A DNA stretch of 64,000 nt from Streptomyces spororaveus (lineage in GTDB: Bacteria; Actinomycetota; Actinomycetes; Streptomycetales; Streptomycetaceae): the NCBI RefSeq assembly GCF_016755875.1, contig NZ_BNED01000005.1, forward strand, positions 310,001-374,000. The letters run 5' to 3'. Positions 1 to 9,555 of this stretch are shown piece by piece (position 1 is the first letter of the stretch; every line of letters starts with the position of its first letter). Below the pieces are notes generated by a model. The model worked only from the letters and a program-made list of their open reading frames with translations. It made no database searches and had not been told where the DNA came from. Made by a program: the position numbers and the translations under genes.

Positions 1-63
1 ATGGAGACCATCATCTCGGTGGTGGGCCTGGGCCTCGTGCTGCTCCTGTCACTGGTCCTGTAG
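1..63 (+). CDS. Possible 3' end of a membrane protein gene entering from the left edge
   Basis: An open frame on the plus strand reaches a TAG at 61-63. Its last 20 codons encode an almost purely hydrophobic helix (Val, Leu, Ile, Gly). The ATG at base 1 may be internal, because the window begins there. The end overlaps the stop of the next, convergent gene by 15 bases. It could be the C-terminal transmembrane helix of a longer protein or a chance frame. No family can be assigned. Confidence 0.3.
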   Translation: METIISVVGLGLVLLLSLVL

Positions 64-1002
64 CGGTTTCAGCTGGGCGGCGGCCAGGGCGAGGCCGCCC
101 GCGGCCGTCGCGCAGCGGGCCGCGAGCCTGGCGACCTCGGCCCTCAGGGCCTCGGTCTCCGGGCCGTGCCACTCCGGCGCCGCGGCCACCGCGTGCAGCC
201 GGAACGCGTGCGTACGCAGTGCGGCGGCGCGGCCGCTCAGGCCGCCGGCCGGCGGCCTCGGCGCCGGCCGGGGCGGCCGGTACGTGACCCGGCGGCGGGC
301 CGGGCCGCGTACGGGCACGGCCCCCGTCACGGCCTGCCCTTCCGGCAGGCCCGGGCCCCGGTCGCAGAAGGCCCAGAAGGCGGCGCCGAGTCCGAGGACG
401 GGCTCGGCGGGCTCGGCCCGGCCGGTGGCGACCTGCCAGCCGGCGTGGTCGTTGAAGGGATTCGTGTCGGTCAGCGCGTGCCAGGCCAGGATGTCGGCGA
501 AGGACGGGGCCAGCAGCGCGAAGGCGTGCTCGGCGCCGCGCTCGCGCATGATGGCGCGGAACAGCCGGACGGCCTCCGCCTGGCGGCCGGCTCCGACGGC
601 GGCCAGGACGGCGGCCGCGCCCGGATCGTCGAACAGTTCGGGGCGGCCCGCGCTCGCGGCCCGGATCCGGGCCTTCAGCCCGCACACGGCGATGCTGATC
701 GCGAGGCTCTCACGGCCCGCCAGGATGCCGGCGAGCCGGCCGGCCCGGGCCACTCCCCGGCCGCGCGGGGCCCAGCCGAGGCCCGCCGGGTCGGTGAGCG
801 TACGCAGCAGGGTGCGCCAGCCCAGCCGGGTACGGCCGCCCCGGGTGAGGGCGGCGGCGGGCAGCCTGGCGCCGAAGGCCAGGCCCGAGGCGTAGCGGGC
901 GGCCTCACCGACCGCGTCGGCGGCCTCGGCGAGGGCGCGGCACGCGGCGTCGGGCAGGTCGATGTCCGGGGCGGTGGACGCGGAGGTCGCGGCGTCGGGC
1001 AT
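49..1002 (-). CDS. Hypothetical protein, 317 aa
   Basis: Start ATG at 1002 is preceded by GAGG five bases upstream. The product is Ala/Arg-rich and largely helical with no signal peptide. The middle (about residues 90-215) has a well-patterned helical core with Trp and Phe residues (for example WHALTDTNPFNDHAGW). A proline-rich linker follows, then a final helix. I do not recognise a family. It lies downstream of a P450 in the same orientation, 157 bases away, across a small tandem repeat, so co-transcription is possible but not shown. Codon use is typical of the window. Confidence 0.75.
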   Translation of the reverse strand: MPDAATSASTAPDIDLPDAACRALAEAADAVGEAARYASGLAFGARLPAAALTRGGRTRLGWRTLLRTLTDPAGLGWAPRGRGVARAGRLAGILAGRESLAISIAVCGLKARIRAASAGRPELFDDPGAAAVLAAVGAGRQAEAVRLFRAIMRERGAEHAFALLAPSFADILAWHALTDTNPFNDHAGWQVATGRAEPAEPVLGLGAAFWAFCDRGPGLPEGQAVTGAVPVRGPARRRVTYRPPRPAPRPPAGGLSGRAAALRTHAFRLHAVAAAPEWHGPETEALRAEVARLAARCATAAGGLALAAAQLKPLQDQ

Positions 1003-1101
1003 GTGATCCTCATGGGGTTCGGCAGGGGCTCGGGGACGGGCAGAGGGTCAGGCGGTATCGAGCGGCATCGGGCACGTCGCACAGGTCGAGCGGGTCACAG
1101 A

Positions 1102-1137
1102 GGTCGGGCGGGTCGGGCGGGTCAGGCGGGTCGGGCG
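1102..1137. repeat. Four tandem copies of a 9-bp unit
   Basis: GGTCGGGCG is repeated four times head to tail, with one A for G in the third copy. It lies between the P450 stop and the start of the hypothetical gene. It is probably slippage-generated filler. No hairpin or operator is evident. Confidence 0.8.
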
Positions 1138-1159
1138 CGAACGGGGCGCCGGGACGCGC

Positions 1160-2749
1160 TCAGCGGCGGGTGAGCGTGAGCCGGATGCCCTGCGGGTCGA
1201 GCGTCGTGGGCAGTGGCCCCACCGGGTCCAGCACCGGCCGGGTACCCGCGACGCGATGGCCCCGCAGCACCTCGGCGCAGAGCGCGGCGGTGGCCATCAG
1301 GCCGAGCTGGTCGCCCGGACAGCGGCCGCCGCCGTGGCTGAAGGGCGCCATCCGGATGTCCTGGTCCGCGCCCGGGTTCTTCCACCGGCCGGGCACGAAC
1401 ACGTGCGCGGCCGGTACCCGTTCGGGGTCGCGCTGGTGGAAGGCCGCGGGCACCAGCACCGAGGTGCCGGCCGGGTAGCGCACGCCCCGCCATTCGGTCT
1501 CGGTGCGGGTGACGCGGATCAGGTCCGGCACCACCGGGTACAGGCGCAGGGACTCCCGGACGCAGGCCCGAAGCCGGGGCAGTTCGCCCCGGTCCGCGCC
1601 GACGGCGGCCTGGGCCGCCGCCTCGGCCGCGGCCAGGTCCTGCTCCGCGGGGTGCGCCCCGAGCAGGAGCAGGGTGCGCAGCAGCGTGTCCGGGACGGCG
1701 TCCATGGCCAGCAGCCACAGCTGGGCCTGGCCGACGGGATCGAGCGTTCCGGTGGGGTCGGCGTGGCGGGCGGCCCGCCCGACGAGCGTGTCGCCGTCGG
1801 CCCGGGCCGCGTACTCCTCGATGCGGGCGCGGGCCTTGTCGTGCGCCGAGCGGGCGGCGCGCACCCGGCCGCCGCGCGGGCTCCCGCCCTCGGCGCGCAG
1901 CTGGGTGAGCCATCCGGTGAGCTCCTCGTCCGCGGCTGCCGCGTCGCCGAGCACGATCCGCCGGGCGGCGCGCCGTACGGCGTAGCGGGCGCGGGCGAGG
2001 TCGAGGGTGGAGGCGGCGGTGAAGATCCTGGCCGCGGTGCCGGCCGCGACCCCGCTCACGGTGCCGGTCACGGTGCCGGTCACGGCGGCGTGCGTGGCGG
2101 CAGGCGTGGCGGCGAAGGCCGTCAGGTGCCGGGCCTCCTCGGCCAGGGCCGCGAGGAAGGGCCCGCTGCAGGGGTGCACGGGCAGTCCCGCCGCCAGCAC
2201 CTCGGCGCTGATCCGGCTCCGCTCCGCACGGAGTTCACCGCGGGAGCAGCCGGAGTCGGCGGCCTCCTCCGGGTTCGGGCCCCGGCATTTGTCCGGCGGG
2301 GCCGTCGCGAGGACGCTGACGGGTTCGGCGTAGAAGCGGCGCAGGTCCTGCGGGTCGAGGAGGACGAGGAGGGTCCGCCCGGAGCGGGTGCGGACCAGGG
2401 CGGGCGCGTCCCCGTGGCGGGCACGCAGCGCGCGCAGGGCGGCGGCGGAGGTACGCACCTCGCCGGGGCGGGGCCGGGCCAGGCCGCGCAGCAGGACGCC
2501 GAGTCCGGCGAGGGCCGCGCGGGCGGTGGTTCCCGGGGCCGGGGCGGGAGCCCCGTACCGCGGGGATTCCTTTACGGACGTCCGCCGGCCGGGGGTTTCC
2601 GCGTCCGGCCGCGGCACGGCGGGCCCGCGGTCCGCGAGCGGTGCCGCACCGCGGGCCGGCCGGCGGGCGCGCTCGGGGCGGCGCCGGGCGGCGAGGGCCC
2701 GTACCCGGGCTCGGAGCCCGTCGAGGGCGGCCCCTTGGACCGTACGCAT
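1160..2749 (-). CDS. Cytochrome P450, 529 aa
   Basis: Heme-thiolate monooxygenase. The K-helix ExxR is E399-S-L-R402. The heme loop is FSHGGGRCPG with the ligand Cys477. The I-helix shows AVPDT, which keeps the Asp-Thr proton-relay pair but replaces the usual Gly. The first ~75 residues are an Arg/Ala/Pro-rich extension not typical of bacterial P450s (about 400-450 aa). GGAGG seven bases before the ATG at 2749 supports this long form, although an internal GTG near codon 58 could give a normal-length enzyme. No ferredoxin gene lies beside it, so the redox partner must come from elsewhere. The substrate is unknown. Confidence 0.9.
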   Translation of the reverse strand: MRTVQGAALDGLRARVRALAARRRPERARRPARGAAPLADRGPAVPRPDAETPGRRTSVKESPRYGAPAPAPGTTARAALAGLGVLLRGLARPRPGEVRTSAAALRALRARHGDAPALVRTRSGRTLLVLLDPQDLRRFYAEPVSVLATAPPDKCRGPNPEEAADSGCSRGELRAERSRISAEVLAAGLPVHPCSGPFLAALAEEARHLTAFAATPAATHAAVTGTVTGTVSGVAAGTAARIFTAASTLDLARARYAVRRAARRIVLGDAAAADEELTGWLTQLRAEGGSPRGGRVRAARSAHDKARARIEEYAARADGDTLVGRAARHADPTGTLDPVGQAQLWLLAMDAVPDTLLRTLLLLGAHPAEQDLAAAEAAAQAAVGADRGELPRLRACVRESLRLYPVVPDLIRVTRTETEWRGVRYPAGTSVLVPAAFHQRDPERVPAAHVFVPGRWKNPGADQDIRMAPFSHGGGRCPGDQLGLMATAALCAEVLRGHRVAGTRPVLDPVGPLPTTLDPQGIRLTLTRR

Positions 2750-2839
2750 CCGTGTACCTCCGCGGCGGGAGCGACAACACTCGGCGACAACGGCATCACC
2801 GTACGTCCCACCTGCGCGCTCCGCGCCCCGAGGGCCGCG

Positions 2840-3349
2840 TCAGGGGTCCAGCCCGACCAGCAGCGCCGCGACGTCCAGCCCGGCGGTGAGGTAGGAGGTG
2901 AAGGCCTCGTTGTGCAGGGCCCACGGGGAGCGGCCCCGGCGCACCCGGGCGACGGCCTCGTCGGGGGTGAGTCCCCGGTCGACGAGGCACCGGGCGACGA
3001 CGAGGCCGGACCTGTTGTAGCCCGAGTGGCAGCGGACGAGCGTGGTGAGGCCCGAGTCGAGCGCCAGTCCCGCGACGCGGGCGAGGCGCTGCACGGTGTG
3101 GAGCTGGTCCGCGGTGAGTTCGGCGTCCGGGATCTCCCCCACGATGTGCTCGGCGCGTGGTCCCGGGCCGTGGCCGGTCCGGGTGAAGAGGCTGATGACG
3201 AGGTCGAACTCGTCCGCCACGACGACGGGCCGCAGCTCACCGGCCAGGTCGGTCCAGTAGTGGCCGCCCATCCACAGGCCCGGTGCGATTTCGTCCCACG
3301 GGGAAGCCGGTCCGGGTACGCCCCGGTCGCCTCGGCGGGTCTTCCTCAT
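2840..3349 (-). CDS. Dual-specificity/tyrosine-type phosphatase, 169 aa
   Basis: The catalytic loop is CHSGYNR, a CX5R signature with Cys107 as nucleophile and Arg113 as phosphate ligand, in the strand-loop-helix context VRCHSGYNRSGL typical of DSP/PTP enzymes. The start at 3349 has AGGAGG ten bases upstream. The frame is open further upstream but that part looks non-coding. The protein is cytoplasmic with no membrane segments. It is followed after ~90 bases by the P450 in the same direction and preceded by the beta-lactamase-like gene 49 bases away, so the three may be one transcript. Its target could be phosphotyrosine or phosphoserine/threonine. Confidence 0.85.
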   Translation of the reverse strand: MRKTRRGDRGVPGPASPWDEIAPGLWMGGHYWTDLAGELRPVVVADEFDLVISLFTRTGHGPGPRAEHIVGEIPDAELTADQLHTVQRLARVAGLALDSGLTTLVRCHSGYNRSGLVVARCLVDRGLTPDEAVARVRRGRSPWALHNEAFTSYLTAGLDVAALLVGLDP

Positions 3350-3398
3350 ACGGCTGTGACCTCCTGGGACGACCCCCAGGGTCTCACACAACCAGCCG

Positions 3399-4154
3399 TC
3401 ATTCAGGGGTAGTTGGCGCGAAGGCGGCCTCACGGAAGGCCATGTGCGGCGCCGGCCGGCCGGCGGTCGGCAGGAGGACCGCCCAGCGGTGGTGGCGTGG
3501 GGAGATCCACAGGGCCGGACCGCCGGGCCCCGGGGCGTGGTGGGTCCAGACCCCGTGCGGGGCGGGGTCCCAGAGCAGGCCGCGGGCGGGGGTGAGTTCG
3601 CCGGTGCGGATCCGGAGGGACTCGGTGGTCCAGGCGCGGCTGATTCCCGGCGGGCCCGCCGGGTCCCCCGGATCCAGGAGACGGCACAGGAAGCGGACGA
3701 GGTCGGCGAGGGGTGCGTGGAGGGTGCCGTCGGCGAAGCGGGTGCCGGTCATGCCCAGGGGGTGCCAGATCCGGGCGGCCGCGAGATCGGCGAGCGGGCT
3801 GCCGGAGAGGTGCTCGACGAGTCGCGTGAGATGGACGAGGGCGGCGGTCCCGGCCGGGTGCGTGAGGAGGTGGTGGGCGGTGGTCCCGGCGGGAGTCCCC
3901 TCGGCGGCCGCGTCCCCGTAGGCGGCGAGCGGTGTGTGCAGCCGCAGCGCGCCCTCGTCGACGAGGCTGCCGATGACCGGCCAGAGCGCGAGGACGGCGC
4001 TGAGGCCGTCCACGTCGAAGGCGGCGTCGGCGGGGTGTTCGCCGTCCGAACCCGCCCGGGGGCCCTCGGGTCCGCCGACGGCCCACACCGCCCCGGGGTC
4101 GGCGGACTCCACGAGGGCCCGGACGGCGGTGGCCTGGTCGCACAGGGGGGTCAT
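3399..4154 (-). CDS. Beta-lactamase-fold protein with degenerate active site
   Basis: About 251 aa from the ATG at 4154. A longer frame extends upstream, but the GTTAAC-rich sequence there looks intergenic. Conserved landmarks of serine beta-lactamase/DD-peptidase-like proteins are present: LLTHPAG (family LLTHTSG) and IWHPLGMTGTRF (PLGM..T). The segment that should hold the nucleophilic SxxK reads FDVDGLSAVLALW, with neither Ser nor Lys in register, so hydrolase activity seems unlikely. No export signal is seen. It may act as a binding or structural paralogue. The family call rests on motifs only. Confidence 0.7.
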   Translation of the reverse strand: MTPLCDQATAVRALVESADPGAVWAVGGPEGPRAGSDGEHPADAAFDVDGLSAVLALWPVIGSLVDEGALRLHTPLAAYGDAAAEGTPAGTTAHHLLTHPAGTAALVHLTRLVEHLSGSPLADLAAARIWHPLGMTGTRFADGTLHAPLADLVRFLCRLLDPGDPAGPPGISRAWTTESLRIRTGELTPARGLLWDPAPHGVWTHHAPGPGGPALWISPRHHRWAVLLPTAGRPAPHMAFREAAFAPTTPE

Positions 4155-4284
4155 GGTCGCCCACGTTAACGAGCCGGGCGGCGGCCCGTCGGCAGGCCGC
4201 CGCGGAGTCCGCGCTCCCGCCACCCGAATGCCCGCGCGGCAGCGGGAAGGGGCGGGGCGCCCGCAGGCACCCCGCCCCCGTGTC

Positions 4285-7200
4285 CTACTGGCCGGGCTGG
4301 TTCTTGTCCGGGCGGTCGGTCACCCGCAGGGTGTTCAGCAGGGGCTTGCCGAACCCGCTGTGCGTGACGAAGCGGACGTTGAGCACTCCGTCCGTGACCG
4401 TGACCGTGTACGTACGGGTCAGGGCCGTGTACGTGCCCGCCTCCAGGGAGATGTCCAGGGAGGGCAGGACCTGCGTGCCCTCGGCCAGGACGTCGAAGAC
4501 GCGCTTGTTCGGCTTGGCCGAGGAGAGCTCCGCGAAGCCGAGCTCCACGGTGTAGGTACCGTTCGGCACGTTGTCGAAGCGGTACTCGTACATGCCCTCA
4601 CGGGCGTTGCGGAACAGCCGCTGCTCGTCCGTGCCGGTGATGGTGCGGCCGGTGGCCTGCACGGTGCTGTTGCCCTGGTACCCGTAGGAGCCGGGGGTGT
4701 ACTTGCGGTCCGGGGACCAGGCGTCGCCCAGGCCGTCCGTGGTGGTGTAGCCGGATCCCGCGTCCAGGCCGACCTGGTAGCGCGGGACGACGACCTTGAC
4801 CGGGACGGTGAGCACCGGGGTCCGGCCGCTCGCCGACGTGATCTTCAGGTCGGCGGTCAGGACCGCGCCCGGGGTCAGTCCGGTGGTGTCCACCGAAAGG
4901 GTGAGCGGGACCTTCGCTCCGGTGGCGAGGGTGCCGGTCGCCGGTGTGGCGCTCAGCCAGGTCGCGTCCTCGGACACCGTGAACTCCGTGCCGAGGCCCG
5001 GGTTGGTGAGGTCCAGGGTCCGGGTCCGCTGCTGGTTCGCCGGGAGGACGACCTCCACGGACGGCTTGGACGCCGTCACCTTTCCGGTGCGCAGGGACTG
5101 GGTGACCGCCGTGACGTCGGCGGCCTTGACGTTCACCGTCGTCGTGGCGGACTCGTACTGCGGTGCGGCCAGCGAGACGGGGAGCGAGCCGGACGGGCTC
5201 TGGACGACATAGCCGCCGTCCGCGGCCGTGGTGGCGGAGACCGCCGTGCCGCCGGTGCCGACGGTCACCGTGGCGCCCGCGATGCCGTTGCCGTCGTTGG
5301 CGTCGAGCACCCGGCCCGCCACCACACCGCTCTTGGTGGTCCGGAAGGCGATGGAGAGGCCGTCCGTGATGACCGCGGTGTTGAAGGAGTACGCGAAGGC
5401 GTCGGTGCCGGCCGCGTTCTCTACACCGACCGTGGCCGAGGAGCCGCCCTTGATCCCGGTGCCGCCGGTCCCCTTGTAGGAGTAGGAGACGGTGCCGTCC
5501 TCGCCGATCGTGGCCGAGAAGGAGAACTTGTCGGCCTGCGCCGACCAGTGGGACACCTGGCGCCATTCGATCACGTAGCTGCGGTGCGGGGCGGTGCCGG
5601 TGACGGCCGTGAAGACGCCGGAGCCGCTGCCCGCGGCGCCGACGACCAGGTCGTCCCAGAACGGGTACAGGGCCGCGTTGGGCGTGGCCGTGCTCGGGAG
5701 GTCGCCGTTGATGTCGCCGGTGTTGTTGCCGCCGAAGCTGACCGTGCCGTTGGTGCCGATCCAGGCCTGGCCGTACGTCTTGCCGTACAGGGGCAGCGGG
5801 AAGGGCAGGTCGACGCGCTCGGTGGTGTTGTCGCCGGTGAGCGCGAGCTGGCGGGTGCCCTCGGCGTACGGGCGGTCGCCCGCGGCGGCGCAGGCGTAGC
5901 CGTAGGCGTCGGTGCGTTCGGGCAGGTTCACCGCGACGGTGGTGTCGCCGGCGACGGTGACCTTCGCCGTGCCGCCGGTGACGCAGCGGGAGGCGTGGGT
6001 GGCGTTCACGTCGTAGGTGCCGTGCGGCAGGGTGACCTCGAAGCGGCCCTGGGCGTCGGCGGTCGCGGTGACCGGGGTGTCCGCGATGGTGACGGAGGCG
6101 CCCGCGGCGGGGCCTGCGGCCGAGGAGACGGTGCCGGTGAGCTTGCCGGAGGCCGCCTGGGTGAGGGTGAAGTCGCCGGTGGCGGTGGCGTTCTCGGTGA
6201 CCGTGGCGGTGCCGGTCTGCTGTCCGTAGCCGAACTTGGCGGCGGTCAGGGCGTAGTCGCCGACCGAGAGCGAGGCGAAGCGGTAGCTGCCGTCGGCCGC
6301 GGTGGTGGTCGTCCGGTCGATCGGACCGTGGGCGGTGATCTTCACGCCCGCGAGGGGCTGGTCGCCGGAGCGTACGGTGCCGCCGAGCGAGCCGATGGCG
6401 CCGCGCGGGGCGGCGTTCACGGCGGCGAGGACGTCGAGGCGGCCCTCACCGAAGACGTTGTTGTCGGCGGCGCTGCCGCCGCACTGGTTGCTGTCGGTGT
6501 CCAGGGCGGTGCCGTCCAGGAGCGCCTCGGTCTGCGCGACGTCGCCCTCCAGGGCGGGTGCGGCGGACCACAGCAGGGCCACGGCGGCCGCGGTGTGCGG
6601 TGAGGCCATCGAGGTGCCGGAGAAGGCCTCGTAGGCGCCGCCGGGGACGGAGGAGCGGACGTTCACGCCGGGGGCGGCGATGTTCGGCTTGACGATGCCG
6701 CCGGGCCCGGCGCCGCGCGAGGAGAAGGACGCGATCGCGTTGTTGATGTCGAAGGCGCCGGAGCTGTAGGAGCTCGCGTAGTCGCCGGGCGAGCCGCTCG
6801 TGTTGCAGCTGGGGCCGGAGTTCCCGTTGGAGAAGGCCGGGAAGATGCCGGCGGCCCGCCAGGTGTCGACGATCTGCTGGTACCAGGTGTCGCCGCCGCT
6901 ACCGCCCCAGGAGTTGTTGACGATGTGCGGGGCGAGGTCGGGGCGCGGGTTCTGCCCGTTGAGATCGGTCGGGGCGACGATCCACTGGCCCGAGGCGAGG
7001 AGGGAGGCCTCGGAACAGGAGTTCGACTCGCAGCCCTTGGCCGCGATCCACTTGGCGCCGGGGGCCACGCCGATCTTGTTGGCGCCGCCGTCGTCGCCGA
7101 CCATCGTGCCCATGGTGTGGGTGCCGTGGTCGTTGTTGTCGCACGGGGCCGCGGTGGTGCACACGCCCGCCGGGTCGAACCAGTTGTAGGCGTGGTCGTA

Positions 7201-7905
7201 GGTGCCGTCCGCCTTCTTGCCGCGGTACTGGTTGTTCACGGCCGGGTGGGTGTAGTCCACGCCGCTGTCGATGTTGGCGACGACGATGCCCTCGCCGCGT
7301 ACGCCGAGCTGGTCCCAGACCTGCGGGGCCTTGATCCGGTCGATGTTCCACTCGATGGCGTCGGCGACGGCCTTCTCGCGCTTGCCCTCGGTGGGCTTGG
7401 GGAGGGCGACCTTGTCGTCGGCGTCGATCCGGGAGACCTCGGGGCGTTGTGCGAGGGTGCCGGCGAGCTTCTGGCTGCCGACGACGCGCACGGCGTTCAC
7501 GATCCAGTACGAGGTGTACTCGGCCCCTGCGCCCTGCAGGGCCTTGACGACTTCGGCCTGGCTGCGCGCGGCGTGGTCCTTCTTGATCCGCAGAACCGTT
7601 TCGGCCTTGGCGGCGCGGGTCTGCTGCTTCCCCGCGGCGGTGAGGTCGGCGGCGCTGTCGAGGTAGACCCAGAAGGCGGCCTTGGCGGACTCGTCGAGCT
7701 GGGCGCGGAGCTTGGGTTCGATCTTGCGCTCGGCCGTGGCCCGTGCGCCGGGGCCGGGGTCCTGCGCGGCCGCGGCGACGCCCGCGCCGACCGGCAGGAG
7801 CAGGACCGAGGTGATGGCGGCGAGCGCCGTGCGTAAGGACCTTGCGGGCCTCGATGACCTTGTGGGCCGTAAGGCTCGTGAGGACCGGTTGTCGCGTTGG
7901 GCCAC
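4285..7905 (-). CDS. Secreted multidomain subtilisin (S8) with malectin-like C-terminus
   Basis: 1,206 aa from a GTG at 7905, set by GAGGAG seven bases upstream. Order: basic N-terminus and signal peptide (hydrophobic core about 27-47); I9-type propeptide about 70-170; S8 catalytic domain with Asp213 (NIDSGVDYTHP), His260 (HGTH) and Ser432 (GTSMASPH), resembling bacillopeptidase F; two or three carboxypeptidase-regulatory-type beta-sandwich repeats (GTVRSGDQPLAGVKI, GKLTGTVSSAAGPAAGA, GRVLDANDGNGIAGA); and a C-terminal malectin-like carbohydrate-binding module (VGLDAGSGY...LGFAE). It probably degrades extracellular protein while bound to glycan. It stands alone, convergent with nothing nearby and divergent from the MFS gene. 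Confidence 0.93.
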   Translation of the reverse strand: MAQRDNRSSRALRPTRSSRPARSLRTALAAITSVLLLPVGAGVAAAAQDPGPGARATAERKIEPKLRAQLDESAKAAFWVYLDSAADLTAAGKQQTRAAKAETVLRIKKDHAARSQAEVVKALQGAGAEYTSYWIVNAVRVVGSQKLAGTLAQRPEVSRIDADDKVALPKPTEGKREKAVADAIEWNIDRIKAPQVWDQLGVRGEGIVVANIDSGVDYTHPAVNNQYRGKKADGTYDHAYNWFDPAGVCTTAAPCDNNDHGTHTMGTMVGDDGGANKIGVAPGAKWIAAKGCESNSCSEASLLASGQWIVAPTDLNGQNPRPDLAPHIVNNSWGGSGGDTWYQQIVDTWRAAGIFPAFSNGNSGPSCNTSGSPGDYASSYSSGAFDINNAIASFSSRGAGPGGIVKPNIAAPGVNVRSSVPGGAYEAFSGTSMASPHTAAAVALLWSAAPALEGDVAQTEALLDGTALDTDSNQCGGSAADNNVFGEGRLDVLAAVNAAPRGAIGSLGGTVRSGDQPLAGVKITAHGPIDRTTTTAADGSYRFASLSVGDYALTAAKFGYGQQTGTATVTENATATGDFTLTQAASGKLTGTVSSAAGPAAGASVTIADTPVTATADAQGRFEVTLPHGTYDVNATHASRCVTGGTAKVTVAGDTTVAVNLPERTDAYGYACAAAGDRPYAEGTRQLALTGDNTTERVDLPFPLPLYGKTYGQAWIGTNGTVSFGGNNTGDINGDLPSTATPNAALYPFWDDLVVGAAGSGSGVFTAVTGTAPHRSYVIEWRQVSHWSAQADKFSFSATIGEDGTVSYSYKGTGGTGIKGGSSATVGVENAAGTDAFAYSFNTAVITDGLSIAFRTTKSGVVAGRVLDANDGNGIAGATVTVGTGGTAVSATTAADGGYVVQSPSGSLPVSLAAPQYESATTTVNVKAADVTAVTQSLRTGKVTASKPSVEVVLPANQQRTRTLDLTNPGLGTEFTVSEDATWLSATPATGTLATGAKVPLTLSVDTTGLTPGAVLTADLKITSASGRTPVLTVPVKVVVPRYQVGLDAGSGYTTTDGLGDAWSPDRKYTPGSYGYQGNSTVQATGRTITGTDEQRLFRNAREGMYEYRFDNVPNGTYTVELGFAELSSAKPNKRVFDVLAEGTQVLPSLDISLEAGTYTALTRTYTVTVTDGVLNVRFVTHSGFGKPLLNTLRVTDRPDKNQPGQ

Positions 7906-8069
7906 GTGTTGTCTCCTCGTACGCCGTGTGCGGGATGTGCGGGAAGGGTGCGCGTGACGTGCGCGGGTCATGGTGAACGAGACGTCATGTTCATTACAAG
8001 GGGGGCTTTTCGGCCGTCCTCCGGGCCGCCCCGGTGGCCCGTACCGGCCGCGCGGGCCAGCCTGAAGAC

Positions 8070-9551
8070 ATGACTGCGCCCGCCGAGCCCTCCGGAGCCG
8101 GTGTCCCGATCGCGTCCGCACGCGGCCGGTGGATCCTGCTGACCACCGTGCTCGGGTCGACCATGGCCATGCTGGACGGGACCGTGGTGAACGTGGCGCT
8201 GCCGCGCATCGGCGAGGACCTCGACGCCGACCTGGCGGTGCTCCAGTGGACGGTGAACGCCTATCTGCTGACCCTGGCCGGGCTGATCCTGGTCGGCGGG
8301 TCGCTGAGCGACCGCTTCGGGCGGCGCCGGATCTTCGTGCTCGGCGTGGTGTGGTTCGCGGTCGGCTCGCTGCTGTGCGGCATCGCGCCGAACGCCGGGG
8401 TGCTGATCGCCGCCCGGGCCCTGCAGGGCATCGGCGGGGCACTGCTGGCGCCCGGCTCCCTGGCCCTGATCCAGGCGTCCGTCCGCGCCGAGGACCGGGG
8501 CCGGGCGATCGGCCTGTGGTCGGGGCTCGGCGGGGTGGGCGCGGCCGTGGGACCGTTCCTCGGCGGCTGGCTGGTGGACGGGCCGGGCTGGCGGTGGGTG
8601 TTCCTGCTGAACGTGCCGCTGGCCGCGGTGTGCGTGCCGGTCGCCCTGCGGCACGTACCGGAATCGCGGGACCCGCAGGCGCACGGGCGGTTCGACGTGG
8701 CCGGGGCGGCACTCGGCGCGAGCGCCCTGGGGCTGGTCACCTACGCGCTGATCGAAGCCCGGTCGGGCGCGCCCGCGGTGATCGTCGCCGCGGTGCTCGG
8801 GGTCCTGCTGGCCATCGCCTTCGTCTACGTGGAGCGGCGGCGGCCCGACCCCATGGTGCCGCCGGACATCTTCGCGTCCCGTCTGTTCACCGCCGTCAAC
8901 CTCGTCACCCTGTGCGTGTACGCGGCGATCGGCGGATTCTTCTTCCTGGTCGTGCTCCAGCTCCAGGTGGTGTCCGGCTACTCGGCGCTGGCCGCCGGAG
9001 CCGCGATGCTGCCGACGACCCTCCTCATGCTGCTGCTGTCGGCGCGCTCGGGTGAGCTCGGGGAGCGGATCGGGCCGCGCGTCCCGCTCACGGTGGGGCC
9101 GCTGCTGTGTGCGGCCGGGACGCTGCTGATGCTGCGGGTGGGACCCGCGGCCTCCTACGTGCGGGACGTGCTGCCCGCGATGGTCGTCATGGGCATGGGC
9201 CTCGTGGCCCTGGTGGCCCCGCTGACGTCGACGGTGCTCGCCTCGGTGGATCCCGGCCGGGCGGGCCTGGCCAGCGGCATCAACAACGCGGCGGCGCGCG
9301 TCGCCGGGCTGCTCGCGGTGGCGGCGCTGCCACTGCTGTCCGGAATGGGGCCGGAGTCGTACCGTTCGGCGACCCAGTTCGACGCCGCTTTCGGGCGGGC
9401 CATGCTCTGGTGCACCGGGGCGTTCGTGGCCGGTGCCGCCCTGGCCTGGGCGACCGTACGCTCCCCCGTGCCCGAGGCGTGCCACCCCCAGTGTCATACG
9501 TACTGCGCGGTGTCGGCCCCGCCGCTCGAACCCCGTGAGGAGTCCGGCTGA
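8070..9551 (+). CDS. MFS drug-exporter family (DHA2/EmrB-like), 493 aa
   Basis: A 14-helix proton-coupled antiporter type. The TM1 motif TMAMLDGTVVNVALP and motif A (GGSLSDRFGRRR) are intact. The motif-C-like segment is GGVGAAVGPFLGGWL. The start ATG at 8070 is chosen because the upstream open frame is short and weakly coding; a GAAG precedes it. A decayed DUF6629 gene begins four bases after the stop, so the two once formed an operon. No adjacent TetR or MarR regulator is visible, so substrate and inducer are unknown. Confidence 0.9.
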   Translation: MTAPAEPSGAGVPIASARGRWILLTTVLGSTMAMLDGTVVNVALPRIGEDLDADLAVLQWTVNAYLLTLAGLILVGGSLSDRFGRRRIFVLGVVWFAVGSLLCGIAPNAGVLIAARALQGIGGALLAPGSLALIQASVRAEDRGRAIGLWSGLGGVGAAVGPFLGGWLVDGPGWRWVFLLNVPLAAVCVPVALRHVPESRDPQAHGRFDVAGAALGASALGLVTYALIEARSGAPAVIVAAVLGVLLAIAFVYVERRRPDPMVPPDIFASRLFTAVNLVTLCVYAAIGGFFFLVVLQLQVVSGYSALAAGAAMLPTTLLMLLLSARSGELGERIGPRVPLTVGPLLCAAGTLLMLRVGPAASYVRDVLPAMVVMGMGLVALVAPLTSTVLASVDPGRAGLASGINNAAARVAGLLAVAALPLLSGMGPESYRSATQFDAAFGRAMLWCTGAFVAGAALAWATVRSPVPEACHPQCHTYCAVSAPPLEPREESG

Positions 9552-9555
9552 TCCC

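Noticed and set aside
1256..3412. Very long open frames antisense to P450 and phosphatase, and similar ones across the window
   Set aside because: High-GC DNA gives long antisense frames; their composition (Arg, Gly, Ala) mirrors real genes on the other strand.
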